Assembly: GCF_007559025.1 (NCBI RefSeq)
Contig: NZ_CP041765.1
Coordinates: 2,786,679 to 2,850,678, forward strand
DNA: 64,000 nucleotides
Direction: 5' to 3'
DNA from: Tomitella fengzijianii
Lineage (GTDB): Bacteria > Actinomycetota > Actinomycetes > Mycobacteriales > Mycobacteriaceae
A program made the position numbers and the translations under genes. The notes beneath the pieces were generated by a model. It was not told the origin of the DNA. It did not search any database and saw only the letters and a program-made list of their open reading frames with translations. This document shows, one piece after another, positions 54,616 to 63,794 of this stretch. The stretch's first letter is position 1. The number at the start of each line of letters is the position of its first letter.

Positions 54616-54652
54616 GCAGGACTGAAGCGCCGACCACACACGAGGAGGACCG

Positions 54653-55441
54653 ATGACCGTCGCACTCGCACACCGCATCGACGGACCCGAGGATGCAGGC
54701 GCCCCGACGCTGGTACTCATCGGCTCCCTCGGCTCCGACCTGACCATGTGGGAACCGCAATACACGGCGCTGTCCGGGGAGTTCCGCGTGATCAGCGCGG
54801 ACCTGCGCGGCCACGGCGGCTCCCCCGTCCCCGCCGGCCCCTACACCGTCGACGCGCTCGCGGAGGACGTGCTGGGGCTGATCGCCGCCCGGGGCGGGCC
54901 GGTGCACCTGGCGGGGCTGTCCCTGGGCGGCGCCGTCGCGCAACGCGTCGCCGTGCGGGCCCCCACCCGACTCCTCTCACTGACGCTGCTGTGCACCGCG
55001 GCCAGGTTCGGCGATCCGCAGCCGTGGCTCGACCGCGCGACGGCGGTCCGCAAGGACGGCACCGGCTCGATCGCCGCGTCGGTGGTCGACCGCTGGTATA
55101 CGCCCAGGCTCGCCGCGAGCGCGCCGGAACTGGTCGCTCGCTCGCGCACCATGGTCAGCGCCACGTCCGACGAGGGCTACGCCGCATGCTGCGAGGCGAT
55201 CTCCGCCTGGGACGGGCGCGCCGACCTGCCGCGCATCGCCGTTCACACCCTTGTCATCGCCGGCGCGCAGGACTCCGCCACCGGCCCAGACGCGCTACGA
55301 GCCATCGCCGACGCGGTGCCGGGCGCGGCACTCGAAGTACTCGACCCCGGCGCCCACCTTGCCAACGTCGAGCAGGCCGACGCCGTGAACGCGCTGATCA
55401 CATCGCACGTACACCGCTCCGGGACGGGCGGCACGCGGTGA
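54653..55441 (+). CDS. pcaD: 3-oxoadipate enol-lactonase
   Basis: A 262-residue alpha/beta-hydrolase. The nucleophile elbow GLSLGG has Ser90; the acid is in IAGAQDSAT and the His in DPGAHLANVEQ, as in PcaD. LIGSLGSDLTMWEPQ is a typical PcaD start. It opens the enol-lactone to 3-oxoadipate, the substrate of PcaIJ. GAGGAGG precedes the ATG. No carboxymuconolactone decarboxylase domain is fused, unlike PcaL of some actinobacteria. The stop overlaps the regulator's GTG. Confidence 0.86.
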   Translation: MTVALAHRIDGPEDAGAPTLVLIGSLGSDLTMWEPQYTALSGEFRVISADLRGHGGSPVPAGPYTVDALAEDVLGLIAARGGPVHLAGLSLGGAVAQRVAVRAPTRLLSLTLLCTAARFGDPQPWLDRATAVRKDGTGSIAASVVDRWYTPRLAASAPELVARSRTMVSATSDEGYAACCEAISAWDGRADLPRIAVHTLVIAGAQDSATGPDALRAIADAVPGAALEVLDPGAHLANVEQADAVNALITSHVHRSGTGGTR

Positions 55442-56235
55442 GCGCGGGCCCCTCCGACATGCGGACGCCTCCCCCGGACCGTGTCCAGTCGCTGGCCCGC
55501 GGGCTGGCGGTGATCCGCTGCTTCGACGCGGACAGCCCGTCACGCACGCTCAGCGACGTGGCGCGCGCGACGGGGCTCACCCGCGCGACGGCCCGCCGGT
55601 TCCTGCTTACTCTCACCGACCTCGGCTACGTGCGCAGCGATGCGGGCACGTTCTCGCTGACGCCGCTGGTGCTCGAGCTCGGCTACAGCTACCTGTCCGG
55701 CCTGCGGCTGCCCGACCTCGCCCAGCCGCACCTGCGGGACCTCGCGGAGCGGGTCGGCGAGTCCACGTCGGTGTCGGTCCTCGACAGCGCCGACGTCGTC
55801 TACGTCGCCCGCGAACAGGTCAGCCGCATCATGGCCGTGTCCATCACCATCGGCACGCGCTTCCCCGCCCACGTCACCTCCATGGGCAGGGTGCTGCTGG
55901 CGGGCCTGCCCCCGGCGGAGCTCGACGCGGTGATCGCCGCCGCGTCGTTCGAGCGGCTCACCGACACGACCGTCGCCGGCGCCGATCAGCTGCGCCGCGT
56001 CCTCGACCGGGTGCGCAACGACGGCTACTGCGTCGTCGACCAGGAGCTCGAGCCGGGGCTGCGCTCCATCGCCGCACCGGTCCGCAGCGCCGACGGCACC
56101 GTCGCGGCCGCGGTGAACGTCTCCACCCCCGCCGGACGCTACGACGTCTCCGAACTCACCGGCCGCATTCTGCCTCTGCTCACCGCCACGGCCGCCGCCA
56201 TCGAGGCCGACCTGCGCCGCGCCGGACCGGGCTGA
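55438..56235 (+). CDS. pcaR: IclR-family regulator, probable PcaR
   Basis: A 265-residue regulator with an N-terminal winged helix (residues ~17-75: VQSLARGLAVIRCFDADSPSRTLSDVARATGLTRATARRFLLTLTDLGYV) and a C-terminal effector domain (SIAAPVRSADGTVAAAVNVSTPAGR). In PcaR/PobR-type proteins the effector is a pathway intermediate. GTG 55438 overlaps the pcaD stop (GTGA); ATG 55459 is a possible internal start. Its probable targets are the two palindromes between pcaI and pcaD. Confidence 0.82.
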   Translation: MSAGPSDMRTPPPDRVQSLARGLAVIRCFDADSPSRTLSDVARATGLTRATARRFLLTLTDLGYVRSDAGTFSLTPLVLELGYSYLSGLRLPDLAQPHLRDLAERVGESTSVSVLDSADVVYVAREQVSRIMAVSITIGTRFPAHVTSMGRVLLAGLPPAELDAVIAAASFERLTDTTVAGADQLRRVLDRVRNDGYCVVDQELEPGLRSIAAPVRSADGTVAAAVNVSTPAGRYDVSELTGRILPLLTATAAAIEADLRRAGPG

Positions 56236-56254
56236 GGCCCACCGCCGCCCTGCC

Positions 56255-56307
56255 TTGGTGGACTTTTGGCTGGTTTTCCGCCGGAATCCAGCCAAATGTC
56301 CACCCAA
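56255..56307. repeat. Dispersed hairpin element, copy B
   Basis: TTGGTGGACTTTTGGCTGG at 56255-56273 is partly complementary to CCAGCCAAATGTCCACCCAA at 56288-56307 (one mismatch, one extra base). It lies just after the IclR regulator gene. It aligns with copy A over its whole length, including the TTCCGCC loop. Confidence 0.8.
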
Positions 56308-56340
56308 CGCGGGGCGCACCTGAACGCGGCCCGACGCAGA

Positions 56341-56377
56341 CGAGCGCCCCGGCGGAACCCTCCCGCCGGGGCGCTCG
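56341..56377. terminator. Hairpin terminator after clpX
   Basis: A perfect 15-bp stem, 56341-56355 with 56363-56377, and a 7-nt loop. It lies between the convergent regulator and clpX genes, 29 nt past the clpX stop. Confidence 0.7.
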
Positions 56378-56405
56378 ATGGCCTCTGCCCTAACTCACGA
56401 CGACG

Positions 56406-57689
56406 TCACGCGGACTTCTCGCGTCGCTCCTCGCCCGACGCGCGCGGCACGATCGTGGGGTTGACGTTCTCCCGCACGGTGTCCCCGTCGACGACGACCT
56501 TGGCGACGTCGTCCCGCCCCGGGATCTCGTACATCACCGGCAGCAGGACCTCTTCCATGATCGCGCGCAGGCCGCGGGCGCCGGTGCCGCGCAGGATCCC
56601 CTGATCCGCGATGGCCTCGAGGGCGTCGTCGGTGAACTCGAGCTCCACCTCGTCCATGTCGAACAGCCGCGCGTACTGCTTGACCAAGGCGTTCCGCGGC
56701 TCGGAGAGAATCTTCACCAGCGCGTCCTTGTCCAGGTCGGTCACCGTCGCGACCACTGGCAGGCGCCCGATGAACTCGGGGATCAGACCGAACTTGATCA
56801 GGTCCTCCGGCATGACGTCCGCGAAGCGGTCCCCGGACTCGGCACTCGTCTCAGCCTGCGACCGCACCTCCGCGCCGAAGCCCAGTCCGCGCTTGCCTGC
56901 GCGGTCGTCGACGATCTTCTCGAGCCCCGCGAATGCGCCCGCCACGATGAACAGCACGTTGGTGGTGTCGATCTGGATGAACTCCTGGTGCGGGTGCTTG
57001 CGGCCGCCCTGCGGCGGGACGCTCGCCTGCGTGCCCTCGAGGATCTTCAGCAGCGCCTGCTGGACGCCCTCGCCGGACACGTCGCGCGTGATCGACGGGT
57101 TCTCGCTCTTGCGGGCGATCTTGTCGACCTCGTCGATGTAGATGATGCCGGTCTCCGCGCGCTTGACGTCGTAGTCCGCGGCCTGGATCAGCTTGAGCAG
57201 GATGTTCTCGACGTCCTCGCCCACGTAGCCCGCCTCGGTGAGCGCGGTGGCGTCGGCGATCGCGAAGGGGACGTTGAGCATCTTCGCCATCGTCTGCGCC
57301 AGATAGGTCTTGCCGCAGCCGGTGGGTCCGAGCATCAGGATGTTGGACTTCATCAGTTCGACCGACTCGCCGTGCGCGTCGCGCGAACCGTCACCCGCCT
57401 GGATGCGCTTGTAGTGGTTGTAGACGGCCACGGCGAGGTTGCGCTTGGCATCGTCCTGGCCGATGACGTACCTGTCGAGGAACTCGTGGATCTCGCCCGG
57501 CTTGGGCAGCGCGTCCAGTTTGACGTCGCCGGACTCCGCCAGCTCCTCCTCGATGATCTCGTTGCACAGGTCGATGCACTCGTCGCAGATGTACACGCCG
57601 GGGCCGGCGATGAGCTTCTTCACCTGCTTCTGACTCTTTCCGCAGAAGGAGCACTTGAGCAGGTCGCCTCCGTCACCAATGCGTGCCAT
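56406..57689 (-). CDS. clpX: ClpX, ATP-dependent unfoldase of the Clp protease
   Basis: A 427-residue protein: N-terminal zinc domain ([30 protein letters not shown]), Walker A GPTGCGKT, pore/Walker B region [18 protein letters not shown], sensor 2 GARGLRAI. It feeds substrates to ClpP1P2. It is 278 bp downstream of clpP2 on the same strand. Confidence 0.97.
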   Translation of the reverse strand: MARIGDGGDLLKCSFCGKSQKQVKKLIAGPGVYICDECIDLCNEIIEEELAESGDVKLDALPKPGEIHEFLDRYVIGQDDAKRNLAVAVYNHYKRIQAGDGSRDAHGESVELMKSNILMLGPTGCGKTYLAQTMAKMLNVPFAIADATALTEAGYVGEDVENILLKLIQAADYDVKRAETGIIYIDEVDKIARKSENPSITRDVSGEGVQQALLKILEGTQASVPPQGGRKHPHQEFIQIDTTNVLFIVAGAFAGLEKIVDDRAGKRGLGFGAEVRSQAETSAESGDRFADVMPEDLIKFGLIPEFIGRLPVVATVTDLDKDALVKILSEPRNALVKQYARLFDMDEVELEFTDDALEAIADQGILRGTGARGLRAIMEEVLLPVMYEIPGRDDVAKVVVDGDTVRENVNPTIVPRASGEERREKSA

Positions 57690-57967
57690 GTCCGCCGTCC
57701 CCTACTTTCTCGCTTGCCCGCGTTCGTGCACGTCCTACGCCGTCGCCGTTCCCGAGGCCGTCCTCGGCTCCCCAGCGGCGCCGGTCCGGTTTCCCACCGG
57801 CACCGGCGCCCTGTCGTCATCCGCCGGTCGCTTACCGACGGTACCCGCTCGCAGCCACCCGCGGCGGCATTCGGCGCCCGCATGGCGAGCTGCCGCTCGT
57901 GCCTCCCGCACCGCCGGGCACCGCGCGGCCACACCTCCGGAGAGGCGCCGGCGGCCGCGCGGACCGG

Positions 57968-58645
57968 CTACCCCTGAGCGGACAGTTTGCGGTACTCCAG
58001 CACGGTGTCGATGAGGCCGTACTCGCGGGCCTCCTCCGCCGTCAGGATCTTGTCTCGGTCGGTGTCGATCCGGACCTGCTCGGCCGTCCTGCCGGTGTGC
58101 CGCGCCAGCGTGGTCTCCATGGCGCGGCGCATCCGCTCGATCTCCTTGGCCTGGATCTCCAGGTCGGACACCTGTCCCTGCATGCCCTCGGTGGCCGGCT
58201 GGTGGATGAGCACGCGTGCGTTGGGCAGCGCCATGCGCTTACCCGGCGTGCCCGCCGCCAGCAGTACCGCGGCGGCGGATGCCGCCTGGCCCAGGCACAC
58301 GGTGGTGATGTCGGCGCGGACGTACTGCATCGTGTCGTAGATGGCCATCAGCGACGTGAACGATCCGCCGGGCGAGTTGATGTACATCGTGATGTCGCGG
58401 TCCGGGTCGAGCGATTCGAGCACCAGCAGCTGCGCCATGATGTCGTTGGCGGAGGCGTCGTCGACCTGCGTACCGAGGAAGATGATGCGCTCCTCGAACA
58501 GCTTGTTGTAGGGGTTCGACTCCTTGACGCCGTAGCTGGAGTGCTCGACGAACGACGGCAGGATGTACCGGGCCTGCGGCATCATCGGTGCACCGCCGCG
58601 CGGTCCGGGGTTTTGCGGTCCGGGGTTCTGCGAAGAGTGGGTCAT
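57968..58645 (-). CDS. clpP2: ClpP2, Clp protease proteolytic subunit
   Basis: A 225-residue serine protease: Ser123 in [12 protein letters not shown], His148 in VLIHQP. It has an N-terminal extension (~25 residues with two NPGP repeats) before [32 protein letters not shown], as in actinobacterial ClpP2. It forms a mixed tetradecamer with ClpP1. It lies 64 nt after clpP1. Confidence 0.95.
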   Translation of the reverse strand: MTHSSQNPGPQNPGPRGGAPMMPQARYILPSFVEHSSYGVKESNPYNKLFEERIIFLGTQVDDASANDIMAQLLVLESLDPDRDITMYINSPGGSFTSLMAIYDTMQYVRADITTVCLGQAASAAAVLLAAGTPGKRMALPNARVLIHQPATEGMQGQVSDLEIQAKEIERMRRAMETTLARHTGRTAEQVRIDTDRDKILTAEEAREYGLIDTVLEYRKLSAQG

Positions 58646-58709
58646 CGGGTTCTCCGTGTCTGCGGTAGCGGGATTGTCGTGCGGACGGGGGCGGGCCGTG
58701 CGGCCTCGC

Positions 58710-59321
58710 TCAGCTCGCCCCGGTGCCGCCGGCGTCCTTGGCCCGGCTGATGACGTGGTCGACGAAGCCGTACTCCAGCGCCTGGTCCGCGGTGAACCAG
58801 CGGTCGCGGTCGGCGTCCCGGGTGACCTCTTCCACCGAGCGGCCGGTGTGGAGCGCGTTGAGCTCGTTCATCTCGCGCTTGGTCTGCGCGAACTGCTCGG
58901 CCTGGATGGCGATGTCCGCGGCCGAACCGCCGATGCCGGCGGAGGGCTGGTGCATCATGATCCGCGCGTGCGGCAGGGCGTAGCGCTTGCCTTTGGTGCC
59001 GGCCGCCAGCAGGAACTGGCCCATCGACGCGGCCAGTCCCATCGCGTAGGTGGCCACATCGCATTCCGCGTAGGTCATCGTGTCGAAGATGGCCATGCCG
59101 GCGGTGACCGATCCCCCGGGCGAGTTGATGTACAGCGAGATGTCCCGCGTGGGGTCCTCCGCGGAGAGCAGAAGGATCTGCGCGCAGAGACGGTTGGCGA
59201 TCTCGTCGTCCACCTGCGAGCCCAGGAAGACGATGCGCTCCTGGAGCAGGCGCTCGAAGACCGAGTCGCTGAGGTTGAGACCGGAGGCGCCGGAACGCAT
59301 GGCGGGATTCTGCAAACTCAC
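58710..59321 (-). CDS. clpP1: ClpP1, Clp protease proteolytic subunit
   Basis: A 203-residue serine protease: Ser99 in [11 protein letters not shown], His124 in IMMHQP. It starts at GTG 59321. It heads the clpP1-clpP2(-clpX) operon. In mycobacteria both subunits are needed together and are essential. Confidence 0.95.
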   Translation of the reverse strand: MSLQNPAMRSGASGLNLSDSVFERLLQERIVFLGSQVDDEIANRLCAQILLLSAEDPTRDISLYINSPGGSVTAGMAIFDTMTYAECDVATYAMGLAASMGQFLLAAGTKGKRYALPHARIMMHQPSAGIGGSAADIAIQAEQFAQTKREMNELNALHTGRSVEEVTRDADRDRWFTADQALEYGFVDHVISRAKDAGGTGAS

Positions 59322-59442
59322 GGGCGTGCCTTTCGAGTGCGTCGGGTACTGCGAACTGCGGTCGGACGGTGCGCGACCGCCTTGCCGTTCCGGGCACCCC
59401 GCGCGATGCCGCCCGCGCCGGGAGCCCCTTCATCGACCCTAA

Positions 59443-59484
59443 CGAAAGCGGGCGGCACCGTAGTCCCGGTACCGCCCACTTTCG
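59443..59484 (-). terminator. Terminator after tig
   Basis: An 18-bp stem, 59443-59460 with 59467-59484. Its two mismatches become G-U pairs only in minus-strand RNA, so it is oriented for the tig transcript. Confidence 0.65.
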
Positions 59485-59509
59485 CTGTCAGCGTGAAAGC
59501 CCCTCGGGG

Positions 59510-60913
59510 TCAGTCCTTCGCGTCCGCGGTCTCGGCGTCGTCGCCGGCGTCGGTCGCCTCTGCGGCCGCATCCTCGTCGGCGGCGTCGTCGTCCTTCAGG
59601 CCCAGCAGGTCGGCCACGTCGATGACGGTGCCGTCGGTGTCCTTGGCCGTGACCTTCTGCACGATGTCGGCGAGCGACTTGCTGCGCCGGACCTCCGCGT
59701 AGAGCACGCCCAGGCGCCCCGCGTCCTGGATCTGCTGCGCCAGCTGATCGGGCGCGATGTTGCCGCGACGGGCCTCGAACAGCAGGCGCTCGGTGAGCTC
59801 CTCCTGGCTGACCTGGACGTCCTCCGCGTCGGCGACCGCGTCCAGCAGCAACTGCGCCTTGACCGCCTTGGTCGCGGACTCCCTGGCATCGGCCTCGAAC
59901 TTCTCGCGGCTCGAGCCCTGGGCCTCGAGGAGCCTGTCGAGCTGCTCCTCGTCGTGGTCGAGGCTGTGCACGACCTCGTGGATCTGGTTGTCGACCTCGG
60001 CCTGGACGATGGCCTCGGGAAGCTCGAACTCGACCTTCTCGAGCAGGTCCTCGAGGACCTTGTCGCGGATCGCACCGGCCTGCTCGGACCGCTGCGACTG
60101 CTCCACCCGCTCGCGCAGGCTCGTACGCAGCTCGTCGATCGTGTCGAACTCGCTGGCGAGCTGGGCGAACTCGTCGTCCACCTCGGGGAGCTCGCGCTCC
60201 TTGACGTTGTTGACGGTCACCGTGACCACGGCCTCCTGGCCCGCGTGCTCACCGGCGAGCAGCTTGGTGGTGAACTCGGCCGAACCCTCGGCCTCGACAC
60301 CCACGACGGCCTCGTCCAGGCCCTCGATCAGCTGACCGGAGCCCACCTCGTGCGAAAGCCCCTCCGCGGTCGCCTCGGGGACCGGCTCGCCGTCGACGGT
60401 GGCGGCCAGGTCGATGGAGACGAAGTCCCCGTCCTGCACGGCACGGTCCACCCCGGTGAGGGTGCCGAAACGGGCACGCAGCGCGTCGAGCTGCTCGTCG
60501 ACGGCCTCGTCGGTGACGGCGATCGGGTCGACCTCGACCGCGATGGATGAGAAGTCGGGCAGGTCGATCTCGGGGCGCACGTCCACCTCGGCGGTGAACT
60601 CGACGTGGTCGCCGTCCTCGATGTTGGTGACCTCGATCTCCGGCTGCGAGATGGCCTTGATGTCGTTCGTGGTAACGGCCTCCGTGTAACGGCCGGGGAC
60701 CGCGTTCTGCAGGACCTGCTCGATGACCGCACCGCGTCCGACGCGGGTCTCGATGATCTTCGCCGGCGCCTTGCCCGGGCGGAACCCGGGAACGCGCACC
60801 TGCTGCGCAAGCTGACGGTAGACGGCGTCGAAGTCCGGCTTGAGTTCCTCGAAGGGCACCTCAACGTTGATCCGGACCCGCGTCGGGCTGAGCTGCTCGA
60901 CGGTGCTCTTCAC
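59510..60913 (-). CDS. tig: Trigger factor, ribosome-associated chaperone and PPIase
   Basis: A 467-residue protein. The N-terminal ribosome-binding domain has [12 protein letters not shown] (the GFRxGK signature), followed by the FKBP-type PPIase domain ([20 protein letters not shown]) and the helical C-terminal domain. The C-terminus is an acidic, Ala/Asp-rich tail of about 35 residues. Start GTG 60913 has AAGGAG 8 nt upstream. Confidence 0.96.
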   Translation of the reverse strand: MKSTVEQLSPTRVRINVEVPFEELKPDFDAVYRQLAQQVRVPGFRPGKAPAKIIETRVGRGAVIEQVLQNAVPGRYTEAVTTNDIKAISQPEIEVTNIEDGDHVEFTAEVDVRPEIDLPDFSSIAVEVDPIAVTDEAVDEQLDALRARFGTLTGVDRAVQDGDFVSIDLAATVDGEPVPEATAEGLSHEVGSGQLIEGLDEAVVGVEAEGSAEFTTKLLAGEHAGQEAVVTVTVNNVKERELPEVDDEFAQLASEFDTIDELRTSLRERVEQSQRSEQAGAIRDKVLEDLLEKVEFELPEAIVQAEVDNQIHEVVHSLDHDEEQLDRLLEAQGSSREKFEADARESATKAVKAQLLLDAVADAEDVQVSQEELTERLLFEARRGNIAPDQLAQQIQDAGRLGVLYAEVRRSKSLADIVQKVTAKDTDGTVIDVADLLGLKDDDAADEDAAAEATDAGDDAETADAKD

Positions 60914-61026
60914 GGACTAGCTCCTTCGTCGTTCCGCGGACCCGCTTCCGGGACGCGGTCGTGTTCGATGTTCTCCGGCAGGACGTAGGCGGCCTCCGCG
61001 ACCGCCTACGTCACGTGTACTGCCAG

Positions 61027-61100
61027 TCGGGGTGACAGGATTTGAACCTGCGACCCTCCGCTCCCAAAGCGGATGCGCTACCAAGCTGCGCCACACCCCG
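61027..61100 (-). tRNA. tRNA-Pro (anticodon UGG)
   Basis: A full 74-nt cloverleaf folds on the minus strand: acceptor CGGGGTG/CACCCCG, D-stem GCGC/GCGC, anticodon stem TCCGC/GCGGA with loop TTTGGGA (anticodon TGG), T-arm GCAGG-TTCAAAT-CCTGT, discriminator A. The 3' CCA is not encoded. Confidence 0.95.
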
Positions 61101-61174
61101 TGACCACTGGGCACCTACCCGGCTGCGTTCGATGGCGCCACGCGGCGGAACCCTGCGGTGCATGCCCGCCGCGA

Positions 61175-61207
61175 CGGGTGTTCCGACACGGCGGGTGTTC
61201 CGACACG
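61175..61207. repeat. Two 16-bp direct repeats between the tRNA genes
   Basis: CGGGTGTTCCGACACG occurs at 61175-61190 and 61192-61207. Each contains the short palindrome-like GTG-TTCCGA-CAC. Confidence 0.7.
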
Positions 61208-61353
61208 AAAACCGCATCCGGGCACAGCCGGGCCCGCACGCTGGATCGTACGGTTTCCGATCCTACGGCCCGGCCCCCCGCTGGTGATACCGGGCCCGGA
61301 TTGGGTACAGTTCTGATTGCACGCGGGCCGCGTTCGGCCCGCAGGTGCAGCAT

Positions 61354-61427
<74 letters not shown>

Positions 61428-61529
61428 CGCAGGTCAGGGCCGGTCTCCGGACCGGACTGACCGCCTCCTGGGACGGCCGAAGCCGGCACATCGCGCCCCG
61501 CGCGTGCCCTGAACCAATTCCGGTGCCGC

Positions 61530-62516
61530 TCAGTTGACGTGCCGCTGATCGCTCTGATGCAGCGTTCCGAACTCCTGCCGGATGTAGTCGGCGTTGTCGG
61601 TCCGCCACTGCTGCACCGCCGCCTGTGCGCCGTCGGAACCCGCAGCGTTGATCGCCGCCTCCAGCGATTGCAGCCGCTCGTCGTCGATGCTGAATCCCGA
61701 TGCCACGCTCGCCAGGTTCGGATGGTCGTCGCTGAACCCCGCGCGGGCCGTGATGTGCAGGTTCTCCGTGCCCCCCAGGGAGCCCTTCGGGTCCTGCAGG
61801 TCTTTGAGGTCGTAGCGGCTGTACGCCCAGTGCGGGTGCCAGAGCGTGACGACGATGGGCGTGCGGTCGGCGATCGCCGCCCCCAGGTCGGCCGCCATCT
61901 GCTCGGCGGACGACTCCTCCACGCGCATCACCCCGCCCAGGTCGTAGTCGGGGATCACGTGGTGTTCCGTACGGTCCACGATTCCGGCGCCGCCCTCGAT
62001 GCCGGTGATCACGCCGCCGAACTCGCCGGCATGCTCATTCAGGTCGGCGATCGAGTTCACGTCGGTCACATACGACGGCACCGTCAGCTCCAGCCGGGCG
62101 TTGTCGTACCACACGCCCAGGTCCTCGAGCCGGTCCCCGTACTGATCCCAGTACTTCTGGTGCGTCAGCGGCAGCCAGGTATCGAGGAACATGTCGATCT
62201 TCCCGTCCGCCATCGCAGCGAAGAGCGCGCCGACGTCGTCGAACTTCTTCGTATCGACCTCGTATCCGGAGTCGCCGAGCTGCTGGTCGAACAGCGTCGT
62301 CAACGCCGTGTCCTCGGCCCAGTCGATATAACCGATGCTGACGGTGTGGGCCTCGTCGACCGAGGTGTCCGCGCCGGACCCGCAGCCGGCGGCGACGAGG
62401 GCCACCGCGGTGACGGCCACCAGGAAACCGGCCACCATGGTGCGGGGGTGTCGGCCGTCCGCCGTGCCGCGCCGTCGACGACACCCCGTCGGATCCCCGT
62501 TGCCCGGCCAGCCCAT
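61530..62516 (-). CDS. Glycine-betaine/proline-type ABC substrate-binding lipoprotein (OpuAC family)
   Basis: A 328-residue exported protein. The leader is long with a basic n-region, and the lipobox is VAAGC near residue 45. The OpuAC fold is clear: SIGYIDWAEDTALTTLF, MFLDTWLPLTHQKYWDQYG, LGVWYDNARLELTVPSYV, VVTLWHPHWAYSRYDLKDLQDP. The tryptophans in DTW, VWYDN, LWHPHW would form the aromatic cage for a quaternary amine. ATG 62516 has AAGGGAG upstream. It is a paralogue of the next gene, with which it shares nearly all motifs. Confidence 0.9.
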   Translation of the reverse strand: MGWPGNGDPTGCRRRRGTADGRHPRTMVAGFLVAVTAVALVAAGCGSGADTSVDEAHTVSIGYIDWAEDTALTTLFDQQLGDSGYEVDTKKFDDVGALFAAMADGKIDMFLDTWLPLTHQKYWDQYGDRLEDLGVWYDNARLELTVPSYVTDVNSIADLNEHAGEFGGVITGIEGGAGIVDRTEHHVIPDYDLGGVMRVEESSAEQMAADLGAAIADRTPIVVTLWHPHWAYSRYDLKDLQDPKGSLGGTENLHITARAGFSDDHPNLASVASGFSIDDERLQSLEAAINAAGSDGAQAAVQQWRTDNADYIRQEFGTLHQSDQRHVN

Positions 62517-62769
62517 CGCTCCGTCTCCCTTCCGACCGGACCCGCCGCCCGGCCTGAGCAGATCAGCCCGGGCAGCGCATCGGCGCGGCCACCGTCGTCG
62601 GTCCTCCCATTGAGGTTCCCACTCCGGGACGGTCGTTCTCAGGACTTCCGGCACAACGACCCGGCACTGCGACGGGACGCGGGCGTGGCCGGGACCCGCT
62701 GAGGATCCCGGCCACGCCCGCGTTCCGCCTGTGCGGCGGGAAAAGGTTGTGCAGACCGCCGCCGGCCGA

Positions 62770-63735
62770 TCAGTCCTGCTTGAGCGAACCGAACTTCTCG
62801 TCGACCCACGAGCTGTTGTCCTGAGCCCACTTCTTGACCGCGTCGGACGTCTTGCCCTTGCCCGCCGAGTTGATCGCGTCCTCGAGCGACTGCAGGTTCT
62901 CGTCGTCCATCGTGAAGTTCGAGGCCATCTCGGCGATCTTCGGGTGCGCCTCGCTGAACCCGCCGCGGGCGGTGATGTGCAGCTTTTCGGCCTCGCCCAT
63001 CGCCTTCTTCGGGTCCTGCAGATCCTTGAGGTCGTAGCGGCTGTACGCCCAGTGCGGGTGCCACATGGTGACCACGATCGGCTTCTGGTCGCTGATCGCC
63101 TTCTCGAGCTCCGCCAGCATCGCAGGCGTCGACGACTGCTGGACCTTCATCACGCCTTCGAGGCCGTATTCGGGCACCGCGTAGTTCTCGGCGCGGTTCA
63201 TGATCCCGGCGCTGGGCTCGATGCCGGTGATGACACCCCCGAACTCGTCGGCGTGGTCCTTGAGGTCGGCGATCGAGTTCACGTCTGTCACATACGACGG
63301 CACGGTGAGCTCCAGGCTGGCGTTGTCGTACCACACGCCCAGGTCTTCGAGCTGGTCGCCGTACTTGTCCCAGTACTCCTTGTGCGTGGTGGGCAGCCAG
63401 GTGTCGAGGAACATGTCGACGTCGCCGTTGGCCATTCCGGAGAAGATCGCGCCCGCGCTGAGCTGCGTGGTCTTGACGTTGTAACCCGCGTCCTCCAGCT
63501 GCTGCTGGAACAGGTTGGTCAGGGCGATGTCCTCGTCCCAGGCGATGTAGCCGATGTTGATGGTGTCGTCACCGCCGCCACCGCCCCCGCCGGGCGCCTG
63601 GTCGCTCGATCCGCACCCGGCCGCGACCATGGCGACTGCGCCGAAGATCGCGACCGCCCCTGTCAGCAGTCCACGGCGACGCCCCTTGCGGCGCATCGGC
63701 GTGGCCACCGACTCCGGATTCTCCCCTGGTTCCAT
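62770..63735 (-). CDS. Glycine-betaine/proline-type ABC substrate-binding lipoprotein (OpuAC family), second copy
   Basis: A 321-residue lipoprotein with lipobox VAAGC near residue 40 and a run of glycines after it. It repeats INIGYIAWDEDIALTNLF, MFLDTWLPTTHKEYWDKYG, LGVWYDNASLELTVPSYV and VVTMWHPHWAYSRYDLKDLQDP. ATG 63735 has AAGGGAG upstream. It lies 59 nt after the permease gene, so it is the probable main binding protein of that transporter; the other copy follows after 253 bp. Confidence 0.92.
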   Translation of the reverse strand: MEPGENPESVATPMRRKGRRRGLLTGAVAIFGAVAMVAAGCGSSDQAPGGGGGGGDDTINIGYIAWDEDIALTNLFQQQLEDAGYNVKTTQLSAGAIFSGMANGDVDMFLDTWLPTTHKEYWDKYGDQLEDLGVWYDNASLELTVPSYVTDVNSIADLKDHADEFGGVITGIEPSAGIMNRAENYAVPEYGLEGVMKVQQSSTPAMLAELEKAISDQKPIVVTMWHPHWAYSRYDLKDLQDPKKAMGEAEKLHITARGGFSEAHPKIAEMASNFTMDDENLQSLEDAINSAGKGKTSDAVKKWAQDNSSWVDEKFGSLKQD

Positions 63736-63794
63736 GATCTCTCCCTTTCTCGAATTTCTTGTTCCCGCGGCGACGCCCGACCTCGCCGCGCGGA

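Noticed and set aside
54514-54652. Small ORFs through hairpin copy A as an N-terminal extension of pcaD or the regulator
   Set aside because: They read through the inverted repeat. Both real genes have better starts (ATG with GAGGAGG; GTGA overlap).
57777-57810. Terminator between clpP2 and clpX
   Set aside because: A 9-bp stem with a 16-nt loop exists, but there is no T-run, and clpX lies just downstream on the same strand; GC-rich pairing of this size is frequent by chance.
59322-59400. ClgR or SigH site before clpP1
   Set aside because: GTTCGC and GGAAC motifs are present, but spacing and the second half-sites do not match known consensuses well enough.
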